From Nitrospirota bacterium (GTDB lineage Bacteria > Nitrospirota > Thermodesulfovibrionia > Thermodesulfovibrionales > Magnetobacteriaceae): 44,001 nucleotides of DNA. Of this stretch, positions 41,826 to 44,001 are shown piece by piece; position 1 is the first letter of the stretch; each line of letters starts with the position of its first letter. The notes beneath the pieces are model-generated. The model was not told where the DNA came from. It worked only from the letters and a program-made list of their open reading frames with translations, and searched no databases. The stretch covers positions 1 through 44,001 of the forward strand of contig JADFXG010000026.1 of the NCBI GenBank assembly GCA_015233895.1, in the 5' to 3' direction. The position numbers were made by a program, and so were the translations under genes.

Positions 41826-42917
41826 ATGCTGTTAGAAAAATATAACCTTAAGACGATAGAATTAAGAAACCGGATGGTTAGATCGGCCTGTTATGAAAGA
41901 ATGGCAGATAATGACGGCTTTGTGACAGACAGAATATTTAAACTTTACGGTGATTTAGCTAAAGGCGGAGTGGGACTCATCATAAGCGGCAATACGTTAG
42001 TGCACCGCACAGGATTTACTGTGGATAAGATTCTGTGTGCTTATGATGATAAATATATAGCCGGACTTTCAGAAATAGCCTCTGTAGTACACAAAGAGGG
42101 GGGTAAAATTGCCCTTCAGTTAACACACGGAGGCAGACAGAGTGTTCCGGCACTTCTGGATAGTAAAGAAACTATTGCCCCATCTGCCGTGTATGAGCCG
42201 TTTATGAGGGCAATGCCCAGGGAGATGACAGAAGAGGAGATATGGGAGATTATAGGGGCTTTTGCACTTACCGCTAAAAGGGCTCAAAAGGCTGGCTTTG
42301 ACGGCGTTCAGATTCACGGCGCACACGGATATCTTGTCAGTCAGTTTCTCTCCGGGTACACAAACAGGCGCGATGACGCATGGGGCGGGGATGAGGAGCG
42401 CAGATTCACTTTTGTCGGGGAAATATTAAAAGCCATACGAAAAGAGGTCGGAGACAGCTACCCTGTGTTTATTAAAATGAACTATGACGATTTTATGCCG
42501 GGAGGAGTTACCCTTCCTGAGGCACTAAGAACAGCCAAACGCCTTCAAAACGCCTCAATAGATGCCATAGAGGTCAGCACCAGCATGTACGAATCTAAAA
42601 TTAAAACGGCAAGGCCTAAAATACTTGATACCGCTGATGAGGCATATAATCGTGTTGCCGCTATGGAGTTCAAAAGAGCGGTCTCAGTACCCATAATGCT
42701 TGTCGGAGGAGTTCGTTCAAAGTCTGTAGCCGATAATATTTTGAAAGAGGGGTATGCCGATCTGATATCATTTGGCAGACCTCTTATCAGACAACCCAAC
42801 CTTCCGAATCTTTTTCAGCAGGGTACAGAACGGGCCGCCTGCATCTCCTGTAACGGCTGCATGAATTTCGGAAAGCTTGATTACGTTATGTGCGTGCAAT
42901 TAAATAAACATCCGTAA
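41826..42917 (+). CDS. Old Yellow Enzyme family NADH:flavin oxidoreductase
   Basis: 363-aa FMN-binding TIM barrel. Signatures: LKTIELRNRMVRSACYE, ALQLTHGGRQ, the catalytic GFDGVQIHGAHGYLVSQFLS, and the phosphate-binding VGGVRSKSVADNIL and DLISFGRPLIRQPNL. The C-terminus holds CISCNGCMNF and a fourth Cys (VMC) ten residues on. This resembles the 4Fe-4S ligand set of 2,4-dienoyl-CoA-reductase-like OYEs, although the FAD/NAD domain of those enzymes is absent. It probably reduces an activated alkene. Monocistronic, with its own promoter. Confidence 0.92.
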   Translation: MLLEKYNLKTIELRNRMVRSACYERMADNDGFVTDRIFKLYGDLAKGGVGLIISGNTLVHRTGFTVDKILCAYDDKYIAGLSEIASVVHKEGGKIALQLTHGGRQSVPALLDSKETIAPSAVYEPFMRAMPREMTEEEIWEIIGAFALTAKRAQKAGFDGVQIHGAHGYLVSQFLSGYTNRRDDAWGGDEERRFTFVGEILKAIRKEVGDSYPVFIKMNYDDFMPGGVTLPEALRTAKRLQNASIDAIEVSTSMYESKIKTARPKILDTADEAYNRVAAMEFKRAVSVPIMLVGGVRSKSVADNILKEGYADLISFGRPLIRQPNLPNLFQQGTERAACISCNGCMNFGKLDYVMCVQLNKHP

Positions 42918-43090
42918 TTGCGTTTGGCATCCAGAGAAGAATAATTGTCTCAAGACATTTTCACGTTGCCACATCCCATATTATTAATGTCATATCATTT
43001 GACCCTAAGATTATGTATTTGCCATTAGTTGAAAAATCACAAATGTTGACTGCTTACTTATGTCCGGTGAAAAAAAAAGCAATTGTCGTA

Positions 43091-43218
43091 GTCGCCTTAA
43101 AAATAGTAGCTTTAAGGTTAACAAAAAATGTTAAAATTTCCTTCAGAAAACAGCCTCATTGCGTTACGCCCTTTCAAGTAACATTTTTAACCTTTCAGCC
43201 GTTGGAAAATTAGGCGAC
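43091..43218. repeat. 128-nt imperfect inverted repeat
   Basis: GTCGCCTTAA at 43091 pairs with TTAGGCGAC ending at 43218. AAGGTTAA..AAAATGTTA (43114-43133) pairs with TAACATTTTTAACCTT (43179-43194). The loop region contains CCTCATTGCG. The layout is that of a MITE-like or structured intergenic element. Confidence 0.55.
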
Positions 43219-43221
43219 GGG

Positions 43222-43315
43222 GGAGTCAGGCACCTCTTCAGCTCTGTGAAAAGCAGGTTTTTAAAAGATTAATGTGGTCCAAATTCATTTAATTCGTGCA
43301 GTGATGCCTGATTCC
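43222..43315. repeat. 11-bp inverted repeat pair (GGAGTCAGGCA)
   Basis: GGAGTCAGGCA (43222-43232) pairs with TGCCTGATTCC (43305-43315) over 11 bp with one G-U. The arms enclose 72 nt without a gene and start 3 nt after the preceding palindrome. Confidence 0.45.
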
Positions 43316-43400
43316 ATGATTTTTTTTAATCATTTTACAAAATATGGCTATTGTGCCATAGTATGTGCTACAATTGTTATATCAAAATTGAAAGAGGGCT

Positions 43401-43490
43401 ATGATGCAACTCGAAAATTTCGAAAGGCGATTTGATAAACTTAAAATTGTTGCTTTAGTTAAACCACAGAATAGGATAGGATGTTTGTAA
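43401..43490 (+). CDS. 29-codon ORF overlapping the next start codon
   Basis: MMQLENFERRFDKLKIVALV and nine further residues. AGAGGG lies 2-3 nt before the first ATG, within useful distance of the second. The stop TAA shares its last base with the ATG of the following secreted-protein gene (TAATG). It may be a coupled leader peptide or the remnant of a longer gene. No family is recognised. Confidence 0.45.
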   Translation: MMQLENFERRFDKLKIVALVKPQNRIGCL

Positions 43491-44001
43491 TGATGGCCAA
43501 AACAAGATTGTTTTTTAATATATTATCAGCTACAATCGGGCTGACCATCTTATATAGTGGAAATTTATATGCTCAATCCACAGGTGATTTATCAAACTAC
43601 ATTAGAATGCTATCAGAAAAAAAATCAACATCTGAAGAGTTGGTTAAACTTTTAAAAGAGTTACCTCCAGAAATTGGTACAAATAATCAAACTTTAATAC
43701 AATACTTAGAAGCAAAATCAGCAGTTGACGGATGTATTGACCAGATAAAATTTGATCTTAGTTTAAAAAACAATATTAATAATTCCAAAAAATATGAAAT
43801 AGCACTTAATGCAGCCCTGGACAATGCTAAGGCATTCTCAGATAATGCTACTATGCTTATTGAAACTAATTCTCACTTGAGACCGTTGCAAAAATATTAT
43901 AACACCAAAGTTGAGTTCAAAAATATAACAAAATGTTATAGAAAAAGGATGAGATTGCCACACCCCCTGCGGGGGTTCGCAATGACGGCGTGGGCTGTGC
44001 G
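43490..44001 (+). CDS. Secreted hypothetical protein, partial (open at window end)
   Basis: At least 170 codons, with no stop before the window ends. The N-terminus is a signal peptide (about 1-28: MMAKTRLFFNILSATIGLTI, ending LYAQS). A helical, Lys/Leu/Asn-rich mature region follows (LSEKKSTSEELVKLLKELPP; YEIALNAALDNAKAF). From about codon 155 the frame reads through a REP-like palindrome (RMRLPHPLRGFAMT), so the natural C-terminus may have been replaced or lost. AGGATAGG lies 9 nt before the ATG; in-frame ATGs at 43481 and 43493 are alternatives. Function is unknown. Confidence 0.7.
   Translation, partial: MMAKTRLFFNILSATIGLTILYSGNLYAQSTGDLSNYIRMLSEKKSTSEELVKLLKELPPEIGTNNQTLIQYLEAKSAVDGCIDQIKFDLSLKNNINNSKKYEIALNAALDNAKAFSDNATMLIETNSHLRPLQKYYNTKVEFKNITKCYRKRMRLPHPLRGFAMTAWAV
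43954..43983. repeat. REP-like palindrome
   Basis: ATTGC (43954-43958) and ACCCCC (43962-43967) pair with GGGGGT (43971-43976) and GCAAT (43979-43983) around a 3-nt loop. The flanks GAGATTGCCA and TTCGCAATGACGG match the general form of dispersed TCATTGCGA...GCAATCTC palindromes known from many bacterial genomes. Confidence 0.75.

Larger units (their letters stand above)
42918..43400. other. Gene-poor 483-nt stretch with several dyad elements
   Basis: No convincing gene. A 66-codon frame at 43013-43213 overlaps the palindromic element and has no clear ribosome-binding site. The stretch holds a 128-nt imperfect inverted repeat (43091-43218), an 11-bp dyad (43222-43315) and a small ATGATT/AATCAT hairpin near 43316-43333. 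It may be a decayed mobile element or structured intergenic repeats. Confidence 0.45.

Noticed and set aside
43013-43213. 66-codon plus-strand frame
   Set aside because: Its second half lies inside the 128-nt palindrome, it lacks a ribosome-binding site and its composition is not protein-like.

Overview
The window is a chromosomal segment of a Gram-negative, probably anaerobic or microaerobic bacterium. Evidence for this is an outer-membrane lipoprotein with a lipobox, an L,D-transpeptidase, an alpha-type 2-oxoacid:ferredoxin oxidoreductase subunit, two-subunit glycyl-tRNA synthetase, chemotaxis and type IV pilus proteins, and a sigma-54 activator. Gene order and the style of the proteins suggest Nitrospirota or a deltaproteobacterial relative. 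That is an inference from general familiarity, not from a database search. The DNA is slightly AT-rich, and there is no prophage, CRISPR array or intact transposase.

Layout. (1) 161-7849, minus strand: one dense housekeeping operon in the order divIVA, hisS, yicC, gmk, rpoZ, coaBC, TPR protein, M24 peptidase. Most junctions overlap, and an extended -10 promoter lies upstream of divIVA. (2) 8077-10987: a sensor kinase and an NtrC-type regulator. (3) 11046-14397: a DUF5618-like protein, then a stress/transport operon (degenerate Usp, small membrane protein, TauE/SafE permease, tandem Usp) behind a candidate -24/-12 promoter. (4) 14802-19758, plus strand: a chemoreceptor with a Cys-enriched CZB domain, then pilB, a stand-alone cNMP-fold protein and ubiX. 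(5) 19772-23071: a divergent actin-like ATPase followed 6 nt later by a class A penicillin-binding protein carrying an N-terminal degenerate receiver-like domain. This is the most unusual locus seen. (6) 23266-26134: aspS and an rluB-type pseudouridine synthase with a repetitive basic tail. (7) 26240-27394: a HicB/HicA pair coupled to a DUF1566 lipoprotein. (8) 27514-29442: a TrmJ-like methyltransferase, a LysM-L,D-transpeptidase and a convergent Lpp-like lipoprotein. (9) 29767-31611: a glycosyltransferase and a polysaccharide deacetylase. (10) tRNA-Asn, a CopD-like membrane protein and a phosphodiester glycosidase. (11) 33401-37048: a Cache-PAS kinase, an HPt protein and CheV. (12) an orphan VorB-like subunit, glyQ-glyS, tRNA-Glu and tRNA-Lys, and an Old Yellow Enzyme homologue. 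(13) 42918-44001: a gene-poor tail with several dyad elements, a 29-codon ORF coupled to a secreted protein, and a REP-like palindrome that the secreted protein's frame runs into.

Working together: region 1 combines growth and division (DivIVA), translation (HisS), nucleotide and cofactor synthesis (Gmk, CoaBC) and transcription (RpoZ). Regions 5 and 8 both concern the cell wall: scaffold-guided glycan synthesis in one, and 3-3 cross-linking or lipoprotein attachment in the other. Regions 4 and 11 supply signalling to surface motility. The best candidates for something undescribed are the actin-like/receiver-PBP1A pair and the palindromic elements at 38259-38330 and 43091-43983.
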